From Chitinophagaceae bacterium (GTDB lineage: Bacteria; Bacteroidota; Bacteroidia; Chitinophagales; Chitinophagaceae): a DNA stretch of 64,000 bases. Made by a program: the position numbers and the translations under genes. The notes under the pieces are model-generated. The model did no database searches. It saw only the letters and a list, made by a program, of their open reading frames with translations, and was not told the DNA's origin. Location of the stretch: the NCBI GenBank assembly GCA_019638615.1, contig JAHBTL010000017.1, positions 1 through 64,000 on the forward strand, in the 5' to 3' direction. Shown here in pieces: positions 17,568 to 28,000 of the stretch (positions are counted from its first letter, which is position 1; each line of letters opens with the position of its first letter).

Positions 17568-18389
17568 TTATTTACTAAAAAAATGATGCATAAAAAGCAA
17601 CTGGTATTCTATTGCGTTTTTCCAATAATCCCAGTTGTGTGCGCCTGGCCGGGTTATATAATCATGGGGTATATTCCGCAATAGCAATTGCTGGTGAAGC
17701 GCTTCATTTACTTTAAAGAAAAAATCATCGGTACCGCAATCAATGATCAGCGCCGGGTTGCCCGGTGTTACGAGGTGCAACATATTGATCACTGTATTTT
17801 TCTCCCATCGCTCAGGATTTTGCGCATACGTTCCCAGGCGTTTGGCCATATCCCAGTTATTGGGGAAAGGACGGATATCCGCGCCTCCGCTCATGCTGCC
17901 GGCAGCGCCAAAAACATCGGGATGCTTAAATGCCAGGTATAGCGCTCCATGTCCACCCATGCTTAAGCCTGTAATGGCTCTTCCCTTTTTATTTTTGATG
18001 GTTTTGTATTTGCTGTCTATCCAGCCGACCAGTTCTTTGCTTATATAAGTTTCATACCTGAAGCTGCTGTCAACCGGGCTGTCCCAATACCAGCTGCTGA
18101 ATCCGCCATCGGGACATACGATCATGCACTTATACAGATCTGCTGCTTTTTCAAAGCCTTTGGCTTTGGTGATCCACCCTGCATAATCATCGCTATAGCC
18201 ATGTAAAAGATATACTACCGGCAATTCTTTCTCCCGGTCGTAACTATCCGGGCGAATGATCACGGCTTTTATCTGTTTTTTCATAGACGCGCTGTAGGTA
18301 GACACCGTATCTACAATGGATGCTTTAGAGGTAATTGTTAAGATGACTGCTCCTAACAAAAGGATTAATTGACGAACCCCGGATTTCAT
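17568..18389 (-). CDS. Secreted esterase D-type alpha/beta hydrolase
   Basis: A signal peptide (about 1-24) precedes an esterase fold with LPVVYLLHGYSDDYAGW (oxyanion region) and the nucleophile elbow GLSMGGHGA. The late loops CGTDDFF and HNWDYWKNAI supply the Asp and His. This is the esterase-D/feruloyl-esterase-like family, which hydrolyses esters on small acyl compounds or plant-derived polymers. The signal peptide places it in the periplasm or outside. It is transcribed toward the LacI-type regulator gene, and a dispersed-repeat gap lies between the two. Confidence 0.85.
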   Translation of the reverse strand: MKSGVRQLILLLGAVILTITSKASIVDTVSTYSASMKKQIKAVIIRPDSYDREKELPVVYLLHGYSDDYAGWITKAKGFEKAADLYKCMIVCPDGGFSSWYWDSPVDSSFRYETYISKELVGWIDSKYKTIKNKKGRAITGLSMGGHGALYLAFKHPDVFGAAGSMSGGADIRPFPNNWDMAKRLGTYAQNPERWEKNTVINMLHLVTPGNPALIIDCGTDDFFFKVNEALHQQLLLRNIPHDYITRPGAHNWDYWKNAIEYQLLFMHHFFSK

Positions 18390-19436
18390 TGTTCCCGAAT
18401 ATTAATGGATAAAAGATTTTGCAATAATACAGTTTTAGATTGATGTGGTTGAACAGGAAAGGGTGTATTTACCTTCAATGATAAAGTTCAGTTTTTCACG
18501 TATAGGATAATCTGGTGCGGATACTTCGTACCTCGGCATACAGGTGGGTGAATATATATTGGGCAATAGTACAAATGCTGAACGATTTTTCTACTGCTGA
18601 GCATATCCCTGTTGTTGTTATGCCGAAGTATGAGGCATCTATCTTCGCGCCAGTCACTGCTTCCATATTTATGGACTTTTGCTATAGATCTCCTGCGTGC
18701 CAATGACATATTATTCAGTTTGATGTTTATCAATTGGTTATAAAATTCAATTTGTTGATGTATAAATTCTGTCTTCCTTTCAATTATAAGCCTTCTGCTT
18801 TTTTCTGTTACTTTTTTCCGCAAAAAAGTAACAGAAAAGCCGCCCGAAATCCCTGCCAGCCGGCAGGCTGGGACTACGGCCGATTTCGGATCCCGCAAAT
18901 GCGGGACTGATTAAGCTTTTGTACTACTGTGAACTCAGCAACAGAACCCTGATACATTTTCTCCGAACCTGGCGCATATAAGAACTGGAAAATGCGAATA
19001 CGACTTGTCACGCCTCAATGATTGAGTCCCTAATGGGTTACTAGAATACAAGCAAAAGGAAGAGGAATGAGCTATGGAGATAGCGCCAGACACCACCTTC
19101 TTTGACATTTTCAAAGAGCTTTAGTTCCACTAATGGTTTACCCGGCATGTGGTACATCGATCAGCACTTATACTGTTGTTCAGCATAGTTGCCATAATCT
19201 GTCATTTGCAGCTTGTCCGCCGGGGCGGAGTACGAGGCATTTACCATAGCAGTAGTATCCTCCTGCGAAAAATTTGAAATACGTCCAACTGGAAACGTTT
19301 TCAACCGGGTGAATTTTATTATATAAATCGCAATAAGCGCTACATTTTAAGAAAGGGCTATGATATAATTTCATTTTTATATCAGGTGTGGCATCATCCG
19401 GATGCCGGGATAATGTTTTAAAAGAAAAATTTCACA
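18390..19436. other. Intergenic region with dispersed repeat copy A
   Basis: Apart from the 350-bp repeat (18697-19044) nothing is recognised. A 136-codon minus-strand frame (18488-18898) crosses the repeat. Its upstream part corresponds to the repeat-encoded peptide and the rest looks random. Confidence 0.55.
18697..19044 (-). repeat. Dispersed repeat copy A with 17-bp palindrome
   Basis: This stretch is collinear, in reverse complement, with 51160-51500. The centre is a perfect palindrome: TTTTCTGTTACTTTTTT at 18801-18817, loop CCGC, and its complement at 18822-18838. On the minus strand it encodes a peptide containing VTFLRKKVTEK, then ERKT, QQIE, NQL and MSLA, which is conserved in copy B. 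Another hairpin, TCCCGCA-AA-TGCGGGA, lies at 18891-18906. Confidence 0.8.
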
Positions 19437-22400
19437 ATGCAGTCTGTAGCTAAACAAATCTGTTATACTGTTTTTTCCATTTTTGTTTTCCTGTTTTCTT
19501 CCTGCTTTTTATCATGTAATCAAAAAGAAATTAAATATGAAAATGGTGCTGTACCTCCCGCGGAGGCGGTAAGCATGTTCGAAACCGAGCCCGGGTTTAA
19601 AGTAGAGCTGATCGCGGCTGAGCCATTGATCGCTGACCCGGTGGATATGGAAGTTGATGAATATGGCAGGATGTATATTGTGGAAATGCATGGCTATCCG
19701 CTTGACAAAAGCGGTTCGGGAAAAATAAAATTACTCTCGGATGAGAATGGCGACGGAAGGATGGATAAAAGTACTTTGTTTGCTGATAAGCTGGTATTGC
19801 CCAATGGGATCCTGCGATGGAAAAAAGGTGTTATTGTTACAGACGCGCCGTATGTGCTGTATTTTGAAGATACCGATAATGATGGGCGGGCCGATATCCG
19901 CGATACGCTGCTTACTGGGTTTTCACTATCAAACCCACATATTAATGTAAACAATCCCGTTTACGGTATAGATAACTGGATCCATCTTGCCCACCGCGGA
20001 GCGCTGCTTACCCGTGCATACCGGGATGTTTTTGGAGATGAGGGCACGGAGATCTATTTCAATCATAAGCCGGACGGGCCGAGGTTGCCTAAAAATGCAG
20101 ATAGCAGATCGGTCCGTTTTCGTCCTGATACATATCAAATAGAAATGACTGCAACCAAGGCCCAGTTTGGACATAGTTTTGACGCATGGGGCAGGCATTT
20201 GTTCGGCGACAACCAAAACCACGCGTATGCAGAGGCGATAGCTGCGCATTATTTGTCGCGCAATCCAGCGCTCATGGTTTCACAGGCAACCGAGCCCATA
20301 TCGGATCATGGAGATGCTGCTGAAATTTTCCAGATCACTACCCACCCCGAAAGGCAAATGTTCAGTGGCGCAGGTACCATGACTTCTGCCAGCGGTATAG
20401 TAGCTTACACCGGCGGAGCATTTCCGCCCCCATTCGATAAGGATGTAACATTCATATGCGAATCTGTAAGCAACCTGGTGCACGCCGATAAACTGAGAGA
20501 TACGGGCGCTACTTTTATTGCAAGCAGGGTAGGCAGTCCCAAAAAAGAATTCTTTGCTTCAAAGGATGCATGGTCGCGACCGGTTAATTTATATATAGGG
20601 CCCGATGGCGCATTGTATGTATTGGATTATTACCGGCGCATCATAGAACACCCGGAATGGATGAGCGATGAAGCTGTAAAGGCAGGCGGCTTATACGACG
20701 GGATGGATATGGGGCGTGTATACCGGGTAAGCGCCGTTAATACGGCGCCAGCTACATGGACAAAAGGGCTTCGCCTGGGAGATGAAAGCAATGCGGAGCT
20801 GGTGAAAGCGCTGAATAATACGAATAGTTGGTGGCGCATACATGCCCAGCGCCTGCTGGTAGACCGTGGAGATACCACAACCGCATCTTCCCTGGAAAAA
20901 TTAATGGATACCAGCTCTTTGGCAGAAGGAAGGTTGCATGCCTTGTGGACATTAGAGGGGCTGAATATGTTAAAGCCCGAAACCATACAAAAGGCGCTTA
21001 ACGACAAAGAAGCGGGGATAAGGGAGAACGCGATACGGTTGGCAGAACTGCATTTAAACAGGTCACCCGGTTTGGCAGGTTCCTTGCTGCAACTGCAAAA
21101 CGATCCGGCTCCTAAAGTGCGGTACCAGCTGTTGTGTACGTTGGGTGAAATGAATTCTCCGGAAGCAGCTCTTACCGGGGAAAAAATTTTATTCAGGGAT
21201 ATCAATGATAAATGGATACGCGTTGCGGCTTTGTCTTCCAGGTTTTTACAACCGGAAAAATTAATAGCATCCGTAATAAAGGATTACAGGCAGGAAAACC
21301 CTTCTTATGGATCGCTGCTCAAGCAGTTGGCGTCTATGATGGGTACGGGAGAAGGAATAGATCTAGATTCCGTGATCAGTAACATAGCAGGCGGCATGCC
21401 CACACCGTGGCAGTCCCCCATACTGGAAGGACTGGCGGAAGGACTGAGAAGCAGGAAGCTGAAAACAGGAATAAGCAGCCGGTCTCAATCTTTATTGCTT
21501 CAAAGCTGTTTTAATCACCCCAATGACAAAGTCAGGAAAGCGTCTTTCCTTTTAGTTAAAACAGCAGGTATAACAGATGATGACCTGTTACAACAATCGT
21601 TGGCGAAAGCAATGGCCAATGCAGCCAACAAAAAACTCCCCGATGAAAATCGTGTTGATGCGGTCAATATCCTGTCATTAAAGGATCCTTCTCCCTATGC
21701 CGGACAGCTTAAACAACTGGTGGTACCCCAGGAGCACCCGTCTTTGCAAATTGCAGCGATAAAAGCACTGAGCCTTATTCCCGACGAAACAGTTACAGGC
21801 TATTTAGTGGAAAACTGGCCTTCTGTTACTCCCGGAGTAAGAGAGGAAGCTTTAAAAACTTTTATGATCTCGGTTGATCGTAAAAAACAGCTTATAAACG
21901 CCGTTGCATCGGGAAAGATCCAGGCTGCCAGTATAGGTTGGCTCAGGAGCTCGCAGCTGATGCAGGATAATGATGACAGTATCCGCAATACGGCGCGGGA
22001 ATTGTTTACAGTCAGGGACCAGGAAAAAATAATCAGGGATTTTCAAAAAGCACTGGATATAAAAGGAAACGCGGATAGCGGCAGGCTGGTATTTGAAAAA
22101 AACTGTGCCTTGTGTCATCAAATACGCGGCGAAGGAGGAACCGCTTTTGGGCCTGATCTCGGAACCGTACAGGGCTGGCTTTCCAAAGATATTATGGCGA
22201 ATATATTGGAGCCGGGACTATCGATCGCGGTTGGTTTTGATGTGAGAGAAGTACAATTGAATAACGGTGAAACCATCCAGGGCATCATTGCAAGCGAAAC
22301 ACCGGGAGCTATCACAATTAAAAGCGCCCCCGGTGTGGAAAAGACACTGAACCGGCAGGATATAAAATCCTTTACTATTCTTGATATGTCATTAATGCCA

Positions 22401-22469
22401 TCTTTTTCACAGCAGATCAATCATCAGCAAATGGCCGACCTGATCGCGTTTCTTCAGCACATGAAATAA
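19437..22469 (+). CDS. PVC-type heme-binding dehydrogenase lipoprotein (beta-propeller, HEAT, cytochrome c)
   Basis: A lipoprotein signal ends at Cys27 (CFLSC). Residues about 50-440 form the membrane-bound dehydrogenase beta-propeller (FKVELIAAEPLIADPVDMEVDEYGRMYIVE and GPDGALYVLDYYRR). Then come HEAT-like helical repeats (about 470-850). The C-terminal cytochrome c has CALCH at 890-894 and a late Met (MSLMPSF) as a possible sixth ligand. Such fusions are thought to oxidise sugars or polyols outside the cytoplasm and pass electrons to the c-heme. It is followed 57 bases later by a DUF1080 gene, a frequent partner. A second copy of the architecture is at 25033. Confidence 0.92.
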   Translation: MQSVAKQICYTVFSIFVFLFSSCFLSCNQKEIKYENGAVPPAEAVSMFETEPGFKVELIAAEPLIADPVDMEVDEYGRMYIVEMHGYPLDKSGSGKIKLLSDENGDGRMDKSTLFADKLVLPNGILRWKKGVIVTDAPYVLYFEDTDNDGRADIRDTLLTGFSLSNPHINVNNPVYGIDNWIHLAHRGALLTRAYRDVFGDEGTEIYFNHKPDGPRLPKNADSRSVRFRPDTYQIEMTATKAQFGHSFDAWGRHLFGDNQNHAYAEAIAAHYLSRNPALMVSQATEPISDHGDAAEIFQITTHPERQMFSGAGTMTSASGIVAYTGGAFPPPFDKDVTFICESVSNLVHADKLRDTGATFIASRVGSPKKEFFASKDAWSRPVNLYIGPDGALYVLDYYRRIIEHPEWMSDEAVKAGGLYDGMDMGRVYRVSAVNTAPATWTKGLRLGDESNAELVKALNNTNSWWRIHAQRLLVDRGDTTTASSLEKLMDTSSLAEGRLHALWTLEGLNMLKPETIQKALNDKEAGIRENAIRLAELHLNRSPGLAGSLLQLQNDPAPKVRYQLLCTLGEMNSPEAALTGEKILFRDINDKWIRVAALSSRFLQPEKLIASVIKDYRQENPSYGSLLKQLASMMGTGEGIDLDSVISNIAGGMPTPWQSPILEGLAEGLRSRKLKTGISSRSQSLLLQSCFNHPNDKVRKASFLLVKTAGITDDDLLQQSLAKAMANAANKKLPDENRVDAVNILSLKDPSPYAGQLKQLVVPQEHPSLQIAAIKALSLIPDETVTGYLVENWPSVTPGVREEALKTFMISVDRKKQLINAVASGKIQAASIGWLRSSQLMQDNDDSIRNTARELFTVRDQEKIIRDFQKALDIKGNADSGRLVFEKNCALCHQIRGEGGTAFGPDLGTVQGWLSKDIMANILEPGLSIAVGFDVREVQLNNGETIQGIIASETPGAITIKSAPGVEKTLNRQDIKSFTILDMSLMPSFSQQINHQQMADLIAFLQHMK

Positions 22470-22526
22470 ATATAAAATATTCACAAAGCAGTAGCTGCAA
22501 TTAATTAACAATAAATAAAAATCGGA

Positions 22527-23672
22527 ATGCGAACATTACAATTTGCTCACAGGTACCTGAAAACGATTTTACCGGTATTGCTTACCTTCTGTAGCTGTGC
22601 GGTATATACTGGTGTTATTGCTCAAAAAAAAGGGTGGACGCCTCTATTTAACGGAAAAGATTTAACCGGCTGGGATACTTACCTGAGAGCGACCAATATC
22701 ATTGGTTATGTAGAAGATCCTGATCTGCCTTATGAGCCGCCTATAGGACTAAATAACGATCCGTTAAAAGTATTCACCATTCATAATGGTATTTTAAGGA
22801 TTTCAGGTGAAGCCTGGGGAGCGATCACTACAAAAAAGTCGTACAGTAATTATCATTTGAGGTTTGAAACAAAATGGGGAGAGCAAAAATATTTTCCAAA
22901 AGATACTGCTTTGCGCGATGCCGGCTTACTGTTTCATTGTACAGGTCCCTTCGATTTTGCTTCTAAATGCTGGATGAGAAGCCTGGAAATGCAGGTAGAA
23001 GAAAGTAATATAGGAGACTATTATGATGTTTATGGAGGAGCGCCGGAATTCCAGGTAAGTGACGGAATTGGTCCTCTGAATGAAAAAGTGCCGCAATACG
23101 ATGCTTTTGCACCGTTGAAACGGGGGTTGTGGAGGGTGCATCGTTCGGGTAATTTTGAAAGCCCGCATGGAGAATGGACACGAAGCGAGTTGGTAGCCCG
23201 CCAGGCAGACGCGGTTTTTATTGTAAATGGATTTGTGGTGAACAGGCTGTATAATATTTTCAGGCAGGACTTACACCGCCAGGTAACCGGTGGAAAATTG
23301 CAGTTCCAGAGCGAAGGCGCTGAGCATTTTTTCCGGATGATAGACATACGGCCCCTGCGTTTTCCTTCCGGAACTCCGAAGTTGGTAAGCAGGGATTCGG
23401 TTGTACGGGTTACTAATGAAGAAACAAATATTGAAATTGTAAATGAGGGAGATGCAGTGGAGATCATAGCAGTGGAAATATTGGGTAAGCATATAGATAA
23501 TATAAAAGTGAAGCTTCCGGAGTTTCCCCTTGTGCTCAAAAAGGGTAAAAAAACAGATCTGTCAGTTTCCTTGAAACCCGGCGCCAGCATTAAAGGTCCG
23601 CTCGTGTTAAGACTGGAAACAGTGTCCGGGCCTGTACAGGATTTTGAAATACGGCTGATAGCCTCATATTAA
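22527..23672 (+). CDS. DUF1080 (3-keto-disaccharide hydrolase-type) protein
   Basis: After a signal peptide (about 1-32) the DUF1080 domain begins with GWTPLFNGKDLTGWDTY, the family signature, and continues with the jelly-roll strands LRFETKWGEQKYF, LLFHCTGP and LEMQVEES. Proteins with this domain have been described as hydrolases of 3-keto-glycosides and resemble GH16-like lectin folds. The C-terminal 100 residues (from about 285) form a separate all-beta domain. Next to the dehydrogenase at 19437 it fits a scheme in which sugar C3 is oxidised and the keto-glycoside is then cleaved. It is inferred to be periplasmic. Confidence 0.85.
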   Translation: MRTLQFAHRYLKTILPVLLTFCSCAVYTGVIAQKKGWTPLFNGKDLTGWDTYLRATNIIGYVEDPDLPYEPPIGLNNDPLKVFTIHNGILRISGEAWGAITTKKSYSNYHLRFETKWGEQKYFPKDTALRDAGLLFHCTGPFDFASKCWMRSLEMQVEESNIGDYYDVYGGAPEFQVSDGIGPLNEKVPQYDAFAPLKRGLWRVHRSGNFESPHGEWTRSELVARQADAVFIVNGFVVNRLYNIFRQDLHRQVTGGKLQFQSEGAEHFFRMIDIRPLRFPSGTPKLVSRDSVVRVTNEETNIEIVNEGDAVEIIAVEILGKHIDNIKVKLPEFPLVLKKGKKTDLSVSLKPGASIKGPLVLRLETVSGPVQDFEIRLIASY

Positions 23673-23709
23673 AGCCCCCCAGCTCCCGGGGTTATTTATT
23701 TGTTTAACA

Positions 23710-23736
23710 CAAAAGCAGTGCATTGCACTGCTTTTG
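23710..23736 (+). terminator. Strong palindromic terminator
   Basis: CAAAAGCAGTGCA and its exact complement around a single T form a 13-bp stem that ends in TTTTG. It can work on both strands and closes the DUF1080 transcription unit before the sigma-factor gene. Confidence 0.75.
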
Positions 23737-23784
23737 TAGTTATTACGGATCCTGTTACAGGTATTTTAGCGGTATCAACCTCAA

Positions 23785-23837
23785 TTTTTTTAGGTGTACA
23801 ATTTAAAAAATGTAATTTAGTTGTCCGCCTAAAAAAA
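23785..23837. promoter_or_regulatory. Inverted repeat and possible promoter before the sigma-factor gene
   Basis: TTTTTTTAGG (23785-23794) and CCTAAAAAAA (23828-23837) are exact complements separated by 33 bases. Between them lies TAATTTAG (23813-23820) as a possible -7 element with TTAG 19 bases upstream. The arrangement suggests an operator around a promoter, but it is only pattern-based. Confidence 0.35.
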
Positions 23838-23887
23838 TACCTGACCCTTTTTTTCATTTTCTTACTTCTTTAATTAGAAACAACCGA

Positions 23888-24478
23888 TTGATCAGTCATA
23901 TCCATAGCGACGATGCCTTGTTGACCCTTTTTGCAAGTGGCGACCAGGAAGCCTTTACGGTGTTGTACGAAAGGTATTACAGGCAGGTATTGTATTTTGC
24001 CCGGCGATATACCAACGAAACCGATGCCCAGGACATAACAGCGGATGCTTTCGCGCAGCTATGGCATAAAAGAGCTCAATTTGCAAATATAAAGGCAATA
24101 CCAACCTTTCTTTTCATTACAGCCCGCAATCGTTGTTATGATCTCATCCGGCATAACAAAGTAAAAAGCAAACATGAAAGTGAATTGATCGCTCATATTG
24201 ATGATGCGGAAGACAAAGATATTTTTTACATGGAAGTGCGTATGGAATTACTCCGGTTACTGCGAAAAGAGATTGATAAGTTGCCTGAAAAAATGAGGGA
24301 AATATTGCTTCTTTCTTTCCAGGAGGGTTTAAAGCCGGCTCAAATAGCTGCAAGGCTCAACATAAGTGTAAAAACAGTAAGTAATCAAAAGCTTTCGGCG
24401 CTGAAAATTCTTAAATTGGCGTTTAACAAAAATCCCTTAGAGTTGATGTTATTGGTACTGATGCAGTACCTGTTTTAA
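23888..24478 (+). CDS. ECF-type RNA polymerase sigma-70 factor
   Basis: Region 2 is clear (QEAFTVLYERYYRQVLYFARRYTNETDAQDITADAFAQLW, residues about 20-60). So is the region 4 helix-turn-helix (LPEKMREILLLSFQEGLKPAQIAARLNISVKTVSNQ, about 138-175). This is the Bacteroidota ECF group normally paired with FecR anti-sigma factors and SusC-type receptors. The only sensible start is TTG at 23888: no in-frame ATG or GTG exists before region 2. The FecR gene is not adjacent but 5.7 kb downstream, after the dehydrogenase, ThuA and nitrilase genes. It is flanked by a terminator upstream and a 0.5-kb gap downstream. Confidence 0.9.
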   Translation: MISHIHSDDALLTLFASGDQEAFTVLYERYYRQVLYFARRYTNETDAQDITADAFAQLWHKRAQFANIKAIPTFLFITARNRCYDLIRHNKVKSKHESELIAHIDDAEDKDIFYMEVRMELLRLLRKEIDKLPEKMREILLLSFQEGLKPAQIAARLNISVKTVSNQKLSALKILKLAFNKNPLELMLLVLMQYLF

Positions 24479-25032
24479 ACTTTTAATTTGTCCAACAAGG
24501 CAAAGATTGATCGCACTGTTACCAGCCCTGCAGGTGCGGGCGGGGGGGCACCTTTTTTGCGTGAGATCTGTTCTGCCGCCGACCAAAGGGATGGATAAAA
24601 GATGGAATATGAAGCTGACAGATCTCCTCAAAGCAACTGCGAAGTACTCAGTGAGACAAATAAAAATTAAATATGTCCGAACTAAAAAGCAGTGGTGTTT
24701 CGGATATCCCGCCAAGTAGCGGGACCGGCTTGAGGCAATCAACAACTTAAGCTTAAAAACACTATGCTTTCTTAAGGAAATAACATTGAATTATCATTGA
24801 GTTAATATAGTCTGAATTTGGTTTGTATAAAACGGCGGTTAAATTTCTTTAAGAAATAGTAAGTTTTGCGACATTTTTTTTTGATATCCCTGTTTATTTT
24901 TGAAATCAATGATCTTTTGTGGATGCGGGTTTGTAAAGGATCAATGGCGATAACAATCGGTTGGATTGTATTTGTTTTTTGTAGCCGTTTTACAACTATA
25001 CTTATCTGAATGTCGTATTGTCAAAAATAAAA
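24479..25032. other. Intergenic region after the sigma-factor gene
   Basis: No gene is supported; a 70-codon frame at 24507-24719 has no family features. A small hairpin TCCCGC-CAAGTA-GCGGGA occurs near 24706-24723. The last 150 bases are AT-rich and should hold the promoter of the next gene (TACTTATC-like element near 24998), not clearly resolved. Confidence 0.5.
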
Positions 25033-28000
25033 ATGAAGTATTCGAACCAAGCTGTTTCTTTTTTCACATACTGCTGTATTGGCTTATTGATGGTTTTTAT
25101 CGTTGCGTCTTGTAGTGATGGAAATGGAAAATCAGCGCCCGGCTTTGAAAGCTTAACGGAGGATCAGAAAAGATTATCCGTGAATGCTTTGAAGGGTCTT
25201 GCAGCCGCTGAAGGACTGGAAGTGACGCTGATGGCTGCGGAACCGATGTTGAAGAATCCCACTAACATTGATGTGGATGAAAGAGGACGGGTATGGGTAA
25301 CCGAAGCTTACAATTACCGGCCGTGGCCGGGCAGGCTGCTGACGCCTGCCGGAGACAGGATTATCATACTGGAAGATATGAATGGTGATGGGACAATGGA
25401 TACAACCAAAGTGTTCTACCAGGGACCGGAGATCAACGCGCCGTTAGGAATTTGTGTATTGGGCAATGAGGTAATCGTATCACAGAGTCCTTATGTATGG
25501 CGCTTTTTTGATGATGACGGCGATGATAAGGCGGATCGCAAGGAGATCATGTTTCAGGGTATTGGCGGAGAGCAGCACGACCATGGTATGCACAGCTTTA
25601 CATTTGGCCCTGACGGAAAGTTATATTTTAATTTCGGTAATGAGGGAAGAACGTTGAAAGATAAGGACGGTAAGGCAGTGCTTGATCAGGACTGCGATGA
25701 AATAGGAGCGGGTAAATACAGGCAGGGAATGGTTTTCAGGTGTAACCCCGATGGGTCGCAGGTTGAATGTTTGGGTCATAACTTCAGGAACAACTTTGAA
25801 ATAGCGGTAGACAGTTACGGAACCATGTGGCAGAGTGATAATGATGACGATGGTCGTAAAGCTACCCGCATCAACTATGTGATGGAGTATGGAAATTATG
25901 GATTTACTGATGAAATGACAGGAGCGGGGTGGCCTGCGTATCGTACCAATATGGAAGATTCTGTTCCATACCGTCACTGGCATTTGAATGACCCTGGTGT
26001 GGTGCCGAATCTCTTGCAGACGGGAGCCGGATCGCCAACAGGCATGACTATCTACGAAGGGGCGTTGTTGCCGGAAATTTTCAGGAACCAGATGATACAT
26101 TGTGAACCCGGACATAATGTTGTTCGTTCTTATATTGTTGAAAACGCAGGGGCTGGTTATTCCGCCGGGATAAGGAATATACTGAATGGTGAAAAAGATC
26201 AGTGGTTCCGTCCTGCTGATGTTTGTGTGGCGCCCGATGGTTCATTGATCGTTGCGGATTGGTATGATGCGGTAGTAGGCGGTCATGACGCGGAAGATCA
26301 GGAAAAGGGACGGATTTACCGGATCGCTCCTAAAGGGAAAAAGTATGTAATTCCAAAGTTTGACTATGAGTCTGCAGCGGGCGCTGTTCAGGCGTTGCAA
26401 AATCCGAATCTTGCGATAAGAAGAAAAGCCTGGACCAGTTTGCTGGGCATGGGAGAGCAGGCGATACCTGAATTGGAAAAGCTCTGGCATTCCGCGGGCA
26501 GTCCGCAAATGCGTGCACGGGCATTGTGGTTGTTGTCAAAAATGAAAGGAGGAGATAAGTATATTGAGGAAGCATTGAATGACAAGATACCCGAATTAAG
26601 AATAACGGCACTGCGTGCCGCCAGGCAGTTGAACAGTAAAGATTTAAAGGCGGTTGCAAAACTGGTAAATGACAAAGATCCACAGGTAAGAAGGGAATGT
26701 GCCATTGCGCTCAGGCATAACCCGGCTCCGGAAGCGGCTGAACTATGGGCTCAACTGGCTGTTCAATATAGCGATAGCGACAGGTGGTACCTGGAAGCAT
26801 TGGGTATCGGCGCCGATAAACAATGGGATCGTTTCTTTGAGGCTTACCTGCAAAAAGTACCGGAACCGATAAGAACAGGGGAAGGGAAAGATATTATCTG
26901 GAGAGCCCGGACCGATAAGGTTTTACCACTTCTCGCCAGGCTGGCTGTGGATGAGACAACCGGATGGCGGGAACGCCAGCGTTATTTCCGGGCATTCGAT
27001 TTTCATTCCGATGTGAAAAAAACGGATATATTACTGGGGCTTATAGCCGGCAATACGAAAAACGATATTCAGCTAAATACATTATTGCTCCACCATCTTT
27101 CTCCCGCTGCCGTAAAGCGGTCCGCCGCCGCGCAAAAAGCCTTGCGGTCTGTTGTAGTTTCGGTATATGGTACAGATACTTATATTGATCTTGTAAAACG
27201 ATATGGGGTGAAAACGGAAAAACAGAAACTGCTGGATCTGGCGCTTAACCGGTCGCAGGAGCGTATAGCGGGCGAGGCGGTAAAACTGGTGCTGGCATAT
27301 GGAGGAGAGAATGATTGTAGAAAAATTCTTACTACTGGCGGGGATACGGCAAAGATGATAAACCTGTTGAAGGCATTTGGTGATGTGGGGTATGAACAAA
27401 CATTGGGTTTGATCGAAGGGGTACTGCTATCAAAATCTTATCCTGAGAACGTCAGGAAGGTGGCTGCCTTGTCGCTTGGTAGAACATACGGTGGTGAATA
27501 CAGGGTTTTAGATATTGTAAAAAGCAAAAAATTACCTCCGGAATTTGTTGACCCATTGATGCTGGGAATGGAACGCGGACCCCGCAAAACCATGTACCAG
27601 AAAGTAAAAGATCTGTTAACCGACTCAACAAGCGCTAACAAACCGGTGTTTGATAAGGATGCTGTACTTGCTATGAAAGGAGATCTTGTCAATGGCCGAA
27701 AAGTTTTCTTCGAATACTGCGCTGTTTGTCACCAGGCTAATGGTTTGGGTGTTGATTTTGGCCCAAAGCTTACTGAAATCGGTAGTAAGCTTCCTGTGGA
27801 AGGGCAGTTGGAAGCTATTATAAATCCTTCAGGAGGTATCAGTTTCGGCTATGAAAGCTGGGAGCTGAAGTTGAAAAACGGATCGGTATTGATGGGGATA
27901 ATCGCGAGCCGGACCAATGATGAGATCCTGTTGAAATACCCGGGAGGCAATGTAGAAACCATACCTGTTTCGGATGTAAAAACAATAGAAATGGGTCGCG

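Noticed and set aside
18488-18898. 136-codon minus-strand frame in a gap
   Set aside because: Only the part inside the dispersed repeat is similar to another sequence; the remainder looks random. Kept as a repeat and not a gene.
24507-24719. 70-codon frame after the sigma-factor gene
   Set aside because: No family features, no ribosome site, no conserved composition; it overlaps a hairpin. Treated as noncoding.
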